Positions 41,734 to 49,546 of a stretch of 64,000 bases of DNA are shown here, piece by piece. This stretch comes from Methyloversatilis universalis FAM5. Lineage in GTDB: Bacteria > Pseudomonadota > Gammaproteobacteria > Burkholderiales > Rhodocyclaceae. A model generated the notes under the pieces. The model was not told the origin of the DNA. It did not search any database and worked only from the letters and a program-made list of their open reading frames with translations. Numbering within the stretch: the stretch's first letter is position 1; each line of letters starts with the position of its first letter. The stretch lies in assembly GCF_000214035.2 (NCBI RefSeq), contig NZ_AFHG01000043.1, positions 36,377 through 100,376 of the forward strand, written 5' to 3'. Made by a program: the position numbers and the translations under genes.

Positions 41734-43749
41734 GTGCATCAATTCGAAGAATCAAACCCATTCGCCCCCATACGTGCTGCAGACTACACCGACGCACAGA
41801 TCAATAATTTGTGGGTTGAGCTGGGGACCGCAAAAATTGCGTCAATACTTGAGCCGCGCTCTGCTGTTTCCAAGTACATCCTGGGAAGCAAAGGATCTGG
41901 AAAGACTCATCTTCTTAGATATCACTCCTACCAGGTAGCACGTCTTCGCACGCCAAAGAAGCCCGGAATGGCTATAGTAGAGAACTGCGGTTGCTTGGCC
42001 GTGTTTCTACGAACCACTAATATGGACGCGGGACGATTCGATCTACCTGGAGGTCACGTCGCCGCTTGGCAACAGTTATTCTCAATTCATCTTGAACTTC
42101 GGCTCGCCGATTTAGTTATTGACGCACTGCGAGACATCTCAAGCACTGAGCCGAATGCAACATTCAACGACAAACAATTGCTTGGGCATCTGGGCAAGAC
42201 GATATCCGACGAATCATTCACAAGATTAAAGACAATTTCTCATTTGCAGGAATGGGTATCAAAATGGCTGCGAACGATTGACGATTCCATCAACGCAGCA
42301 GCATTTACGGGAAAGATAGATCTTCGTCTTCCATTCTCGATTGGTGGCCTTTGCTTGCCGTTGGGCGCCTCGCTCCGGTTATGGTCACCTGCATTTTCGG
42401 ATTTTAATCTCATCTACATTCTTGACGAGATTGAAAACCTTTCTGAACAGCAACAAGAGGTGATTAACACACTAGTTAGGTACGCAGAGGCCCGTGCTGC
42501 GTTTAGAATAACCGGACGCCTGTATGCAAGAAAGACCTTGGCAACAATTGCAGGCGGAGAAGAGAACCGCGAGGGTTCAGAATTTAAGGTAACGCGCCTT
42601 GACGACATCCTTCGGGCGACAAAGAAGTACTCCGAGTTCGCGCAACTCTTCTTGGCGAAGAGAATGGGAATCCCGTCACCGAGGCAGCACAAAAAAAATA
42701 TAATTGGACGGTTTGATCCGAGATCTATTTTTGAAGAGCTGGATTTCGACGGCTACATTAACAGATTTCTGACCCCCGCGAATGATGCACGATTCGTAAG
42801 AGCATTTCGCGACGCGATGTCGAAGAATCGAGATCCGGCGGTTCAGTCAGGTGAGGTCGCAAGCGAAATCATAGAGATTCTTACTGCTGACGTTCCGCCC
42901 TTACTTCAGCGTTTGAACGTGTTACTCTTTTGCAAGAAGTTCAAATCAGCGAACAAGGCAAACGTTGTTGCTGGAAAGATTCGTGAAGAATGCTTTTCCT
43001 ATATCCAACGTCGCGGCGTGTCGCGATCATCCTACGCTACAGCTGTCGGCCATTGGAAATGGGACCTCTTTGCCCAGTTATGTCGTGAATCGAAACGGAG
43101 AGATGCAGTAGTTCCATACGCTGGCTTCGAGACTTTCGTCACCATGTCCGCTCACAACCCACGTAACCTGTTGGTGCTTTGGGGCAAGGTGTACGAAGTT
43201 GCAAGCTTCAAGGAATTCGATATGACAGCGGGTGCAAAACTTCCCGTCGATATCCAAACTGAGGCGGCCTCTGAGGCGGCCCGATTTGCTTTCGAGGGCG
43301 ACTCGAACTATGGACATCGCTCTGATCAGGCGAGAGATGCAACAAGTAGGCTTGCTGAAGTATTGCGAACTGCTCGATACGCGTTAAACATCCCTGAGGT
43401 TTCCCCATTGGCGGTGAGCTTTCATACGGATGAGCTTAGCCAGGCCGGTCGTCAAACCCTTGAAAGCGCACTAAACTATTCCTTATTGATTGAGATATCC
43501 GAGGGGCGACCTGACAGGAACAATCAACGGATATTGAAAAAGATCCAACTCAACCCGATGCTATCGGCCCGTTGGGGATTGCCTATCGGGCGACGAGGCG
43601 ATCTAAGCCTTGGCGCCGAGATGGTTCATGCCATCTTCGATCCGACAGCCAAAGATGAGTTCGAAGTCCTATTGCGGCAGGCCAGCGCAAAATGGAATTT
43701 TCCGTTTTCACCGCACCCCAAGAATCTCAGGCAAGAGAGTCTGTTCTAA
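41734..43749 (+). CDS. ORC/CDC6-like AAA ATPase of a conflict system (671 aa)
   Basis: Opens with NPFAPIRAADYTDAQINNLW, a pattern I associate with ORC-CDC6-family AAA ATPases in defence contexts. Walker A is GSKGSGKTHLLRY (about residue 52), and Walker B is LIYILDEIENLSEQQQ (about 228). The second half (about 380 to 671) is helical and probably a winged-helix or partner-binding region. The GTG starts immediately after the previous stop. It probably senses a signal or moves on DNA and activates the neighbouring effector; this is inference. Confidence 0.75.
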   Translation: MHQFEESNPFAPIRAADYTDAQINNLWVELGTAKIASILEPRSAVSKYILGSKGSGKTHLLRYHSYQVARLRTPKKPGMAIVENCGCLAVFLRTTNMDAGRFDLPGGHVAAWQQLFSIHLELRLADLVIDALRDISSTEPNATFNDKQLLGHLGKTISDESFTRLKTISHLQEWVSKWLRTIDDSINAAAFTGKIDLRLPFSIGGLCLPLGASLRLWSPAFSDFNLIYILDEIENLSEQQQEVINTLVRYAEARAAFRITGRLYARKTLATIAGGEENREGSEFKVTRLDDILRATKKYSEFAQLFLAKRMGIPSPRQHKKNIIGRFDPRSIFEELDFDGYINRFLTPANDARFVRAFRDAMSKNRDPAVQSGEVASEIIEILTADVPPLLQRLNVLLFCKKFKSANKANVVAGKIREECFSYIQRRGVSRSSYATAVGHWKWDLFAQLCRESKRRDAVVPYAGFETFVTMSAHNPRNLLVLWGKVYEVASFKEFDMTAGAKLPVDIQTEAASEAARFAFEGDSNYGHRSDQARDATSRLAEVLRTARYALNIPEVSPLAVSFHTDELSQAGRQTLESALNYSLLIEISEGRPDRNNQRILKKIQLNPMLSARWGLPIGRRGDLSLGAEMVHAIFDPTAKDEFEVLLRQASAKWNFPFSPHPKNLRQESLF

Positions 43750-43750
43750 A

Positions 43751-44695
43751 ATGGACTATGCGATTTTTTTTCGGCGAGCTATTGCCATCGATCGCCTGAC
43801 CAAAGAGCTTGGGAAATATGATGTCTTTGTCTCGGCTTATAACTCTAGTGACCGGGTGCAAAGAGTCTTCTCTGAAGTGAGGGCCAGTCGGAAGATCTGG
43901 CTAGTTCATCCCGAATATCAATATACAGCGATTGATTTGCCCGATGGTTATCCTACGGTTCTTCCTGCCGACAGGGATGAATTGGTTCAGGTCGACGCGT
44001 TACTTTCGGAGATCGGGACCATCGGATCTGGTCATCTATGTATAGACATTACCGGATTCATGCGGCACACGTTAGCCTTCTTACTTCCTAAGCTACTACA
44101 TGCCGGGATAGGAGAGTTCACCGCACTTTATTCTGAGCCGGTGAGCTACAGCAAGCAAGAGGCGACCCAGTTCAGCACGACCACTTCGGGTTCTGTGCGA
44201 CCTGTTAGGGGTATGTATGGCTCACCTGGCGCAGGGAAGGACCACCTAGTAATGGCGATCGGATATGACCACAAGCTGATTAGCGAGGTCTCTGCCTACA
44301 AAGATGGGGTGATTACCCATCCACTATTTGCATTTCCGTCGCTAAGCGCGGATATGTATCAACAAAGTGCTGTGCGCGCTGAAAAGAGCGGCGATATTGT
44401 ACTCAAACCAGAATGGGTTAGTAACCGGCTTTTCGCACCAGCGAACGACCCATTTGCAACTGCCGGTGTGGTGTCCGAGTTGGTTCGAACCATTGATACC
44501 AAAGGCGTTGGGCAGAATATCTATCTCTCGCCACTTTCTACCAAACCACAAGTCTTAGGCATGAGCCTTTTTTGGCTGCTGGAAGGGCAAAGTAGGGGGC
44601 GGTGTTCGTTGCTCTTGCCCGAATGTGTAACATACTCGAGAGAAACCAGCACCGGTTTACGGCGTCTTTGGAAATATCGCGTCGAACTTACGTAA
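43751..44695 (+). CDS. Unknown protein, last gene of the candidate defence operon (314 aa)
   Basis: The family is not recognised. The N-terminus MDYAIFFRRAIA continues into YDVFVSAYNSSDRVQRVFSE, a strand-loop-helix start that is loosely like TIR or Rossmann-type nucleotide-binding folds. Further blocks include LCIDITGFMRHTLAFLLPKL and IYLSPLSTKPQVLGMSLFWL, both strand-helix units. There is no signal peptide or clear transmembrane segment. Distance to the ATPase stop is 1 nt. Best guess: effector or sensor with a Rossmann-like domain, e.g. CARF/SAVED- or TIR-like; I cannot choose. Confidence 0.6.
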   Translation: MDYAIFFRRAIAIDRLTKELGKYDVFVSAYNSSDRVQRVFSEVRASRKIWLVHPEYQYTAIDLPDGYPTVLPADRDELVQVDALLSEIGTIGSGHLCIDITGFMRHTLAFLLPKLLHAGIGEFTALYSEPVSYSKQEATQFSTTTSGSVRPVRGMYGSPGAGKDHLVMAIGYDHKLISEVSAYKDGVITHPLFAFPSLSADMYQQSAVRAEKSGDIVLKPEWVSNRLFAPANDPFATAGVVSELVRTIDTKGVGQNIYLSPLSTKPQVLGMSLFWLLEGQSRGRCSLLLPECVTYSRETSTGLRRLWKYRVELT

Positions 44696-44762
44696 AAAAG
44701 CAGCAATATGGACGCAGCAGAATTTCCCCGGATTTTCCCACCCTCTTCCACCACGGCACGGT

Positions 44763-45156
44763 TCAGCTCATCGCCGTGCTCAGCCCAAGATGTGCGACGA
44801 AAGGGTCGAAGTCGCGGTCGCTGTAGAGCAACGCGTAATCCGATTCGATGCAGCGGGTGGCGATCAGCGTATCTATCGTCTTGCGGATCGTGATGCCACG
44901 CTCGCGCAACTCGATCGTTGCGCGCCGCCTGTATTGCAATGTCCTGACCGCCGATATCGACAGCGTCCATCCCGGTCAGCAGCGTCCGCGCCTGATCGAA
45001 ATCCCGCTGGCTGCCGAAGCTCTGCAGCACTTCGGTCAGGGTGAGGTCGCCGATGCTCCGCGGTTCACTGCCCGGCAGTGCGTCCAGCCTTTCGGCCTGC
45101 GGGGTGGCGGTGCCCCGGAAACAGTCGATCCAGACGCTGGCATCCCCCCGGATCAA
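44763..45156 (-). pseudogene. vapC: vapC, PIN-domain toxin with a frameshift
   Basis: The reading frame from the TTG at 45156 (SVWIDCFRG, TLTEVLQSFGSQRDFDQAR) matches PIN toxins up to about residue 80, then shifts: the family-like end (RERGITIRKTIDTLIA, then SDYALLYSDRDFDPFVAHLG) is in another frame, ending at 44763. The total of 394 nt is 3 times 131 plus 1, consistent with a 1-nt insertion near 44917. The start overlaps the vapB remnant stop. Either a real pseudogene or a sequencing error in an otherwise intact toxin. Confidence 0.75.
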
Positions 45157-45254
45157 GCGTGGGCCCTCATCGCGTCGAGGTCACCTTCCCACTGAAGCTT
45201 GCCCCTGACGCGACGGATTTCTCCTGCTGGGAAGGAATGCCGCTCACGCCTCAT
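45153..45254 (-). pseudogene. vapB: vapB antitoxin remnant (C-terminal part)
   Basis: The last codons read VRGKLQWEGDLDAMRAHA, which is the characteristic C-terminus of VapB antitoxins of the short 'GKLxWEGDLDxMR' type. The N-terminal DNA-binding half expected upstream is missing; before it lies only a 33-codon frame with unrelated sequence and then the end of the Doc gene. The stop TGA overlaps the TTG of the frameshifted vapC. Confidence 0.65.
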
Positions 45255-45283
45255 CGCGACCCCATGAGCGTTTCCGCCACGCA

Positions 45284-45685
45284 CTAATCCGGCCGGGCGA
45301 TGATGCCGCGTAACCACGGCTCCAGATGGGCGATGTCAAAGGTGCCGGCGTCGAACATGTCCATCATCCGGGCAAAAACGGCGTCCGGTGACTGATTCAG
45401 ACGGCAGCCATTGATACGCAGGAAGACGTCGGTCGCGGCGAAGGCGACACGCTTGTTGCCGTCGATGAAAGGGTGGTTGATGGCGAGGCTTTCGAACAGC
45501 GCCGCAGCTTCGGCCACGACGTCTTCGTAGTAGCCGGACTGCGGGCGGAACAGCGCGGATTCGAGTGCTCCGGCATCACGCAGGCCCGGGCTTCCGCCAT
45601 ATCGCTGTATCAGCACGGCATGCAGCGCGAGCACGTCGGCAAGGGTCAGGTAATCCCGTGCCCTCACGTGGCGCTCACTTGGCAC
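45284..45685 (-). CDS. doc: Doc/Fic-type death-on-curing toxin (133 aa)
   Basis: Fic-fold toxin with the core HPFIDGNKR (His71 onwards), a perfect match to the Doc HxFx(D/N)(A/G)NKR motif. Doc phosphorylates elongation factor EF-Tu and so halts translation. The length matches Doc. The start is a GTG at 45685 inside an 11-bp repeat; alternative GTGs occur in the other copies in other frames. It follows its antitoxin gene by 11 bp. Confidence 0.9.
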   Translation of the reverse strand: MPSERHVRARDYLTLADVLALHAVLIQRYGGSPGLRDAGALESALFRPQSGYYEDVVAEAAALFESLAINHPFIDGNKRVAFAATDVFLRINGCRLNQSPDAVFARMMDMFDAGTFDIAHLEPWLRGIIARPD

Positions 45686-45702
45686 TCACTTGGCACTCAC
45701 TT
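45670..45702 (-). repeat. Three tandem 11-bp repeats at the antitoxin-toxin junction
   Basis: GGCGCTCACTT, GGCACTCACTT and GGCACTCACTT lie head to tail. On the coding strand each supplies GTG start triplets and AAGTGAG, a weak ribosome-binding-like sequence. The antitoxin stop and the toxin start both fall in the array. Copy number change would alter the toxin start region, as 11 is not a multiple of 3. Confidence 0.8.
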
Positions 45703-45927
45703 GGCAAGTTCGCGGTACAGGCTGTCGAATTCGCCGAGGCTGTCCGCGAACGCTTCCATGACATGTCTGCGCGGCCGGCCCTGTGCCTTGCGCTCGATAT
45801 AGTCGCGCAGGGCTTCATCCAGCACCACCTGGAACTGCCGGCCTTCGGATTCGGCAATCTGCCTCAGCGCGGCGAGCACTTCGGGCGAGGCCTGAGATGA
45901 GAACTTTTCGCGAGTCTGGGCGGACAT
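45697..45927 (-). CDS. Antitoxin partner of Doc (76 aa)
   Basis: N-terminal MSAQTREKFSSQASPEVLAA and EGRQFQVVLDEALRDYIERK resemble a ribbon-helix-helix DNA-binding antitoxin. The short C-terminal part should neutralise Doc. I start at the ATG at 45927; an upstream ATG at 45948 is possible. It is divergent from the vapBC pair at 46135, with a 207-bp shared region where I see no further gene. Confidence 0.7.
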   Translation of the reverse strand: MSAQTREKFSSQASPEVLAALRQIAESEGRQFQVVLDEALRDYIERKAQGRPRRHVMEAFADSLGEFDSLYRELAK

Positions 45928-46134
45928 GTCGCCTCCGTCAGGATTCATCTTGATGCGTCATGATAGATCACGATGCTGCGACCAGACACGCGTAACAACA
46001 GGGGACGCAGCAACATTCCCAACGCACGATTCGCCGCTTTCTGGGCATCACACAACCCGCGCCCTCTCCGACCTGACCGCCGTTGAACCAAGGCATGTGT
46101 TTTGCCATATGCCAACCAGACCCCGGGATCGACC

Positions 46135-46368
46135 ATGACAGAACGCCACGCCTCACTGTTCCGCAACGGCCGTAATCAGGCGGTACGCATCCCGCGAGAG
46201 TTCGAACCTGAAGGTGCCGAGGTGCTGATCCGGAAGGAAGGCGACAGACTCATCCTCACGCCCATCAGCAAGAACCGCCTGCTGGACCTTCTGGCTTCCC
46301 GGGCGCCGCTGGACGAAGGTCTGCCCGAGGTGGAAGACCTGCCGCCCCAGGAACGGGCCGAGTTCTGA
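46135..46368 (+). CDS. vapB: VapB-type antitoxin (77 aa)
   Basis: AbrB/MazE-fold antitoxin. The start ERHASLFRNGRNQAVRIPRE matches the SpoVT/AbrB DNA-binding half, and the C-terminal 30 residues are the toxin-binding tail (LPEVEDLPPQERAEF). I chose the ATG at 46135, preceding the domain, over an upstream frame start at 46102. It overlaps the vapC start by 1 nt. Confidence 0.88.
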   Translation: MTERHASLFRNGRNQAVRIPREFEPEGAEVLIRKEGDRLILTPISKNRLLDLLASRAPLDEGLPEVEDLPPQERAEF

Positions 46369-46790
46369 TGGCGCAACCGCTCTGGATGCTGGATACCCAT
46401 GCACTGTCAGAACTGATCCGCGACCCGCGTGGCCTGGTGATGCAGCATCTGTCCGATGTGGCGCCCGACGTGGTGTCCCCCCGCATCGTGGTGGCCTGCG
46501 AGTGGCGCTTCGGCGCACAACGAAGAGGCTCTGCAGTACTGACCGAACGTGTAAATGCGCTGCCGGATGCAATGGTGGTTCAGCCCTTTGATGAGCCGGC
46601 GGACGCACACTATGTCGACATCCGCGCTACGCTTGAACTTGCCGGTACCCCGATAGGCAGTCATGGCATGCTGATCGCGGCACATGCCAGATCACGTACT
46701 CTGACGCCGGTGACGCATAAGCTGCGCGAGTTCCAGCGCGTGCCGGGGCTGAAGGTGGAAGACTGGCTTGCACCATCGCCCGCGAAATGA
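46368..46790 (+). CDS. vapC: VapC PIN-domain protein with altered active site (140 aa)
   Basis: PIN-fold ribonuclease toxin of the VapBC family: Asp9 in MLDTHALSELIRDP, Glu45 in VACEWRFGA, and the conserved C-terminal block RVPGLKVEDW. Where family members normally carry Asn-Asp before LLIAAHA, this protein has His-Gly (GSHGMLIAAH, Gly100), and the usual TNN is THK. It may therefore be inactive or altered. The start overlaps the vapB stop by 1 nt. Confidence 0.85.
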   Translation: MAQPLWMLDTHALSELIRDPRGLVMQHLSDVAPDVVSPRIVVACEWRFGAQRRGSAVLTERVNALPDAMVVQPFDEPADAHYVDIRATLELAGTPIGSHGMLIAAHARSRTLTPVTHKLREFQRVPGLKVEDWLAPSPAK

Positions 46791-46940
46791 GCGCCGATGC
46801 CCCGTACCCTGCCGCCCTTGCCTCGGATCAATCAGCCGGGAAAGCGTCGGTCGGCATGTCGTTTCGCACCTATCAGGATTGCGGATAAGAAAACAGGAGG
46901 CCGACCGTGGCATTCGGCCCCCTCAAAACAGGAGTTGTCG

Positions 46941-47267
46941 ATGAGCTACAGTTTTCCGGCCGAAAAATTCTCCGTCGCCCGTGATGCATTGATTCAGCCG
47001 CACCCGGACGGTCAGCATGTGTCGCTGGAAACGGCGCTCATCGAGTGCCGTGTCGGCCTGCACCGGATGAACCGTTCCAAGCTGGATTCAACTACCCGGT
47101 CTCGGATTTTCAGGCTCGAAGGCTTCATGGATTCAACGGGCTTTTCCGAAGCCGATGGCGACAGCGCCTGGACGGTACGGCTGAAAAGCCTGTCCGATCA
47201 AGAGCGGTCGGAAATCTTCCGTCTGGTGGATGATCTGGCGAATTTTTTCGCCAGCCAGGAGGCGTAG
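46941..47267 (+). CDS. Hypothetical protein (108 aa)
   Basis: I do not recognise a family. It is soluble and mixed alpha/beta, with no signal or membrane segment, and an ordered pattern of charged helices (RLKSLSDQERSEIFRLVDDL). The ATG at 46941 follows a GGAG; the longer frame from 46797 starts with implausible Pro/Arg-rich sequence. It lies after the vapBC pair in the same orientation. The next 268 bp hold no gene I can support. Confidence 0.5.
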   Translation: MSYSFPAEKFSVARDALIQPHPDGQHVSLETALIECRVGLHRMNRSKLDSTTRSRIFRLEGFMDSTGFSEADGDSAWTVRLKSLSDQERSEIFRLVDDLANFFASQEA

Positions 47268-47535
47268 GGAGCGCTGTCGGGCGTGCCGTCGTCCCGCGTC
47301 CGGACGGCGGCGGAACCGGGAACCGCAGGGTCAGGCGCTGAGGTTTTCTCTGCGCCCCAGCCCTGCCCCACGTGCCGCCCTATCGCCGGCGGCTGCCCGA
47401 TCAGTCGCTTGAAGCCCTGCGAGATCGCAGCTTCGGATTCACGCCCGATCTCCTGCGCGAGGGTGAGCGGGTCGAGACGGGCTTGCCGATCAAGGGCATC
47501 GGCCACCGAGGTGTCTTGGCCTCCTCACGTCACCT

Positions 47536-48507
47536 TCACTGCCCGCTCAGCCGCTTCCCGAAAGAGATCGCGTAAGCCGGCGACCGCATGCGCAGGATGG
47601 GGTCATCGCCGGCGCGGATGCCTTCGCTCAGCACATTGGGGTCGAAATTGAGGCCGGTGCAGGCGTCGCCGCCGACGGCGGTGATGGTGAGCGTTCCGGC
47701 GTTCAGTTCCGGGCGGTCGCTCGGCCAGGGGCGTGACGGGTCGGATTCGTTGTCGCCGGGCTGGCCCAGCGTAACGATCCAGTCGAACTGCACCGGCGCG
47801 GAGGCCACCTGCTGGCTCAGTCTCGCCGCAAGGAAGTCGGCCGGGGCTGAAGCCAGCTCGGCGTCGGTGAGACCGCGGATGCCGTCGCGCGGCTGCAGGC
47901 GCCAGCGCACGGCGCGCTCGCCGGCGGCGGTGGCGAAATGGAAGGTGTGCAGGCCGAAATAGGCGGCATTCGCGTAGCTCCACGGCGGCGGATTGCCCTG
48001 CAGCCACTGGAACTGGGCCTGGGTGTCCGGATGTGCCGTGCGATAGGCCGCCAGCTTTGCGCTGTCCGGCTTGCCGTCAGGGCCCGGCAGCGAGGCGCGC
48101 AGCAGGCCGAGGAAGCTTTCGGGCGTGGCGGCACCGAATACCGGGGTGCTGAGCGTGGCGATGTTGTGCACGCGGTCGTCGGGCAGCGAGAACTGGGCGG
48201 CCAGGCCGCGCGGCGACCGGGTGGCGTCGGGCACCGCCGGGTTTCCGCCGGCCATCGAGAAGCGGATCTGCGCCGGCCGGCGCTCCCCCGAAAAGAGCGG
48301 TGAGGTGAACAGGCGGGCCGCCTCGGCGCTGCCGGTAAAACTGCCGACCGCGCACACGCCCTTGGCGTGGCCCTTGCGCGCGCCCTTGTGTTCGCCGAAC
48401 AGCCCCTGGAAGGCGTCGATGAAATCCTTGGCCTGGGCCGGCGGCTCTTCCGCACGCAAGGGGCTGCTGGCGATCGCCGCCAGCACGAACAGGGTACTGA
48501 TGCGCAT
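47536..48507 (-). CDS. Periplasmic catalase-related peroxidase, SrpA/catalase-fold type (323 aa)
   Basis: Heme peroxidase with catalase fold. An N-terminal signal peptide (residues 1 to 19, cleavage after LRA) is followed by GARKGHAKGVCAVGSF with the distal histidine, and RFSMAGGNPAVPDATRSPRG and ATPESFLGLLRASLPGP are family blocks. The axial heme ligand is likely the tyrosine in MRSPAYAISFGKR. It is shorter than classic catalases and matches secreted catalase-family peroxidases. Cys in the distal part is unusual. It probably removes peroxides in the periplasm. Confidence 0.88.
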   Translation of the reverse strand: MRISTLFVLAAIASSPLRAEEPPAQAKDFIDAFQGLFGEHKGARKGHAKGVCAVGSFTGSAEAARLFTSPLFSGERRPAQIRFSMAGGNPAVPDATRSPRGLAAQFSLPDDRVHNIATLSTPVFGAATPESFLGLLRASLPGPDGKPDSAKLAAYRTAHPDTQAQFQWLQGNPPPWSYANAAYFGLHTFHFATAAGERAVRWRLQPRDGIRGLTDAELASAPADFLAARLSQQVASAPVQFDWIVTLGQPGDNESDPSRPWPSDRPELNAGTLTITAVGGDACTGLNFDPNVLSEGIRAGDDPILRMRSPAYAISFGKRLSGQ

Positions 48508-48661
48508 GATTCACTCCGAAAGGCAGGGCAGCCGGGGACGGCCGCGACCGCCAACAGACCGCCTGCGCGCGGCCGGGTTCGCGGCGCCGTGCCGGCGCAA
48601 GCCTACGCCGGGTGACATGTTCGCGCGGTAAGCTCATCCGGTTCCGTTCCGACTGCCTGCC

Positions 48662-49291
48662 ATGAAGCGTCGTCTTTACCGATATTTCTTCCGCGGCCTG
48701 ATCACCTTTCTGCCGGTGTTCCTGACCCTCTACGTGCTGGTGGTGTTCGTCACCTGGACCGAAAGCGTGGCGATGAAGCTGGTCCATCCGCTGACCGGCG
48801 ATTTCTATCTGCCCGGCCTGGGCATCGGCCTCGGCGCGCTGCTCATCATCGGCCTCGGCGCGCTCGTGTCGCGGCCGGAAACCGCGCGCTGGCTGTCCAT
48901 GCTCGAACTGCCGTTCAACAACCTGCCGGTGGTGAAAAGCATCTATTCGTCGCTGAAGAACTTCGCCGACTATTTCGCGCCGCACGCGAAGTCGCCGCAG
49001 CAGGTGGTGCTGCTGCGCATGCCCGGCAACGAGATGGGCATCGTCGGGCTGATCACGCGGCAGTCGATGGCCGGCCTGCCCGCCGAACTGTCCGCACTGG
49101 AGGACCAGGTCGCGGTGTATCTGCCGATGGGTTACATGATCGGCGGCTACACGGTGTTCGTGCCGCGCGCCTGGGTGACGCCGGTGAACATGTCGGTCGA
49201 AGAGGCGATGCGCATGGCGCTGATCGCCTTCATGTCGTCGAACCGGAACGGCGCGGGCAGCAGCTCAGGCGGCGGATCGGCCACCCAGTAA
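48662..49291 (+). CDS. DUF502-family membrane protein (209 aa)
   Basis: Two N-terminal membrane segments (about 10 to 31 and 50 to 68), then a soluble domain with the DUF502 blocks LPFNNLPVVKSIYSSLKNFA and YMIGGYTVFVPRAWVTPVNM. The C-terminus is Ser/Gly-rich. The function of DUF502 proteins is unknown; they are widespread in proteobacteria and usually single genes. The start has a modest ribosome binding site. Divergent from the peroxidase. Confidence 0.88.
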   Translation: MKRRLYRYFFRGLITFLPVFLTLYVLVVFVTWTESVAMKLVHPLTGDFYLPGLGIGLGALLIIGLGALVSRPETARWLSMLELPFNNLPVVKSIYSSLKNFADYFAPHAKSPQQVVLLRMPGNEMGIVGLITRQSMAGLPAELSALEDQVAVYLPMGYMIGGYTVFVPRAWVTPVNMSVEEAMRMALIAFMSSNRNGAGSSSGGGSATQ

Positions 49292-49372
49292 GCACAGCAC
49301 CGACCGCCCTGGGCAGCGGCAGGCGGTGCGCGGCGCCGGCATGCGTGCCACCGGTCACGGCAGCCACGCTCA

Positions 49373-49412
49373 GGCATGACCCACTACGCGCATATGCGTA
49401 TTGAGTCATGCC
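49373..49412. repeat. Nested inverted repeat between DUF502 and PEP-CTERM genes
   Basis: Outer arms GGCATGAC (49373) and GTCATGCC (49405) enclose a perfect 14-bp palindrome ACGCGCATATGCGT (49386 to 49399). It has no T-run, so it is more like an operator or recombination site than a terminator. The rest of 49292 to 49546 has no gene. Confidence 0.45.
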
Positions 49413-49546
49413 GGGCTGCCGACCAGAATGCGTTCCGCACTCCGGCGCGTGTCCCTGTCATGCGGACGACCGCGGCCGGGCGGGGTCAGCCGGGCTGCGC
49501 CAGCCGCTGCTGACCGTGGACCACACCGGACACAGGACACGCCGAC

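Noticed and set aside
47268-47535. Short frames on both strands between the hypothetical gene and the peroxidase
   Set aside because: They lack ribosome binding sites and family similarity, and overlap each other.
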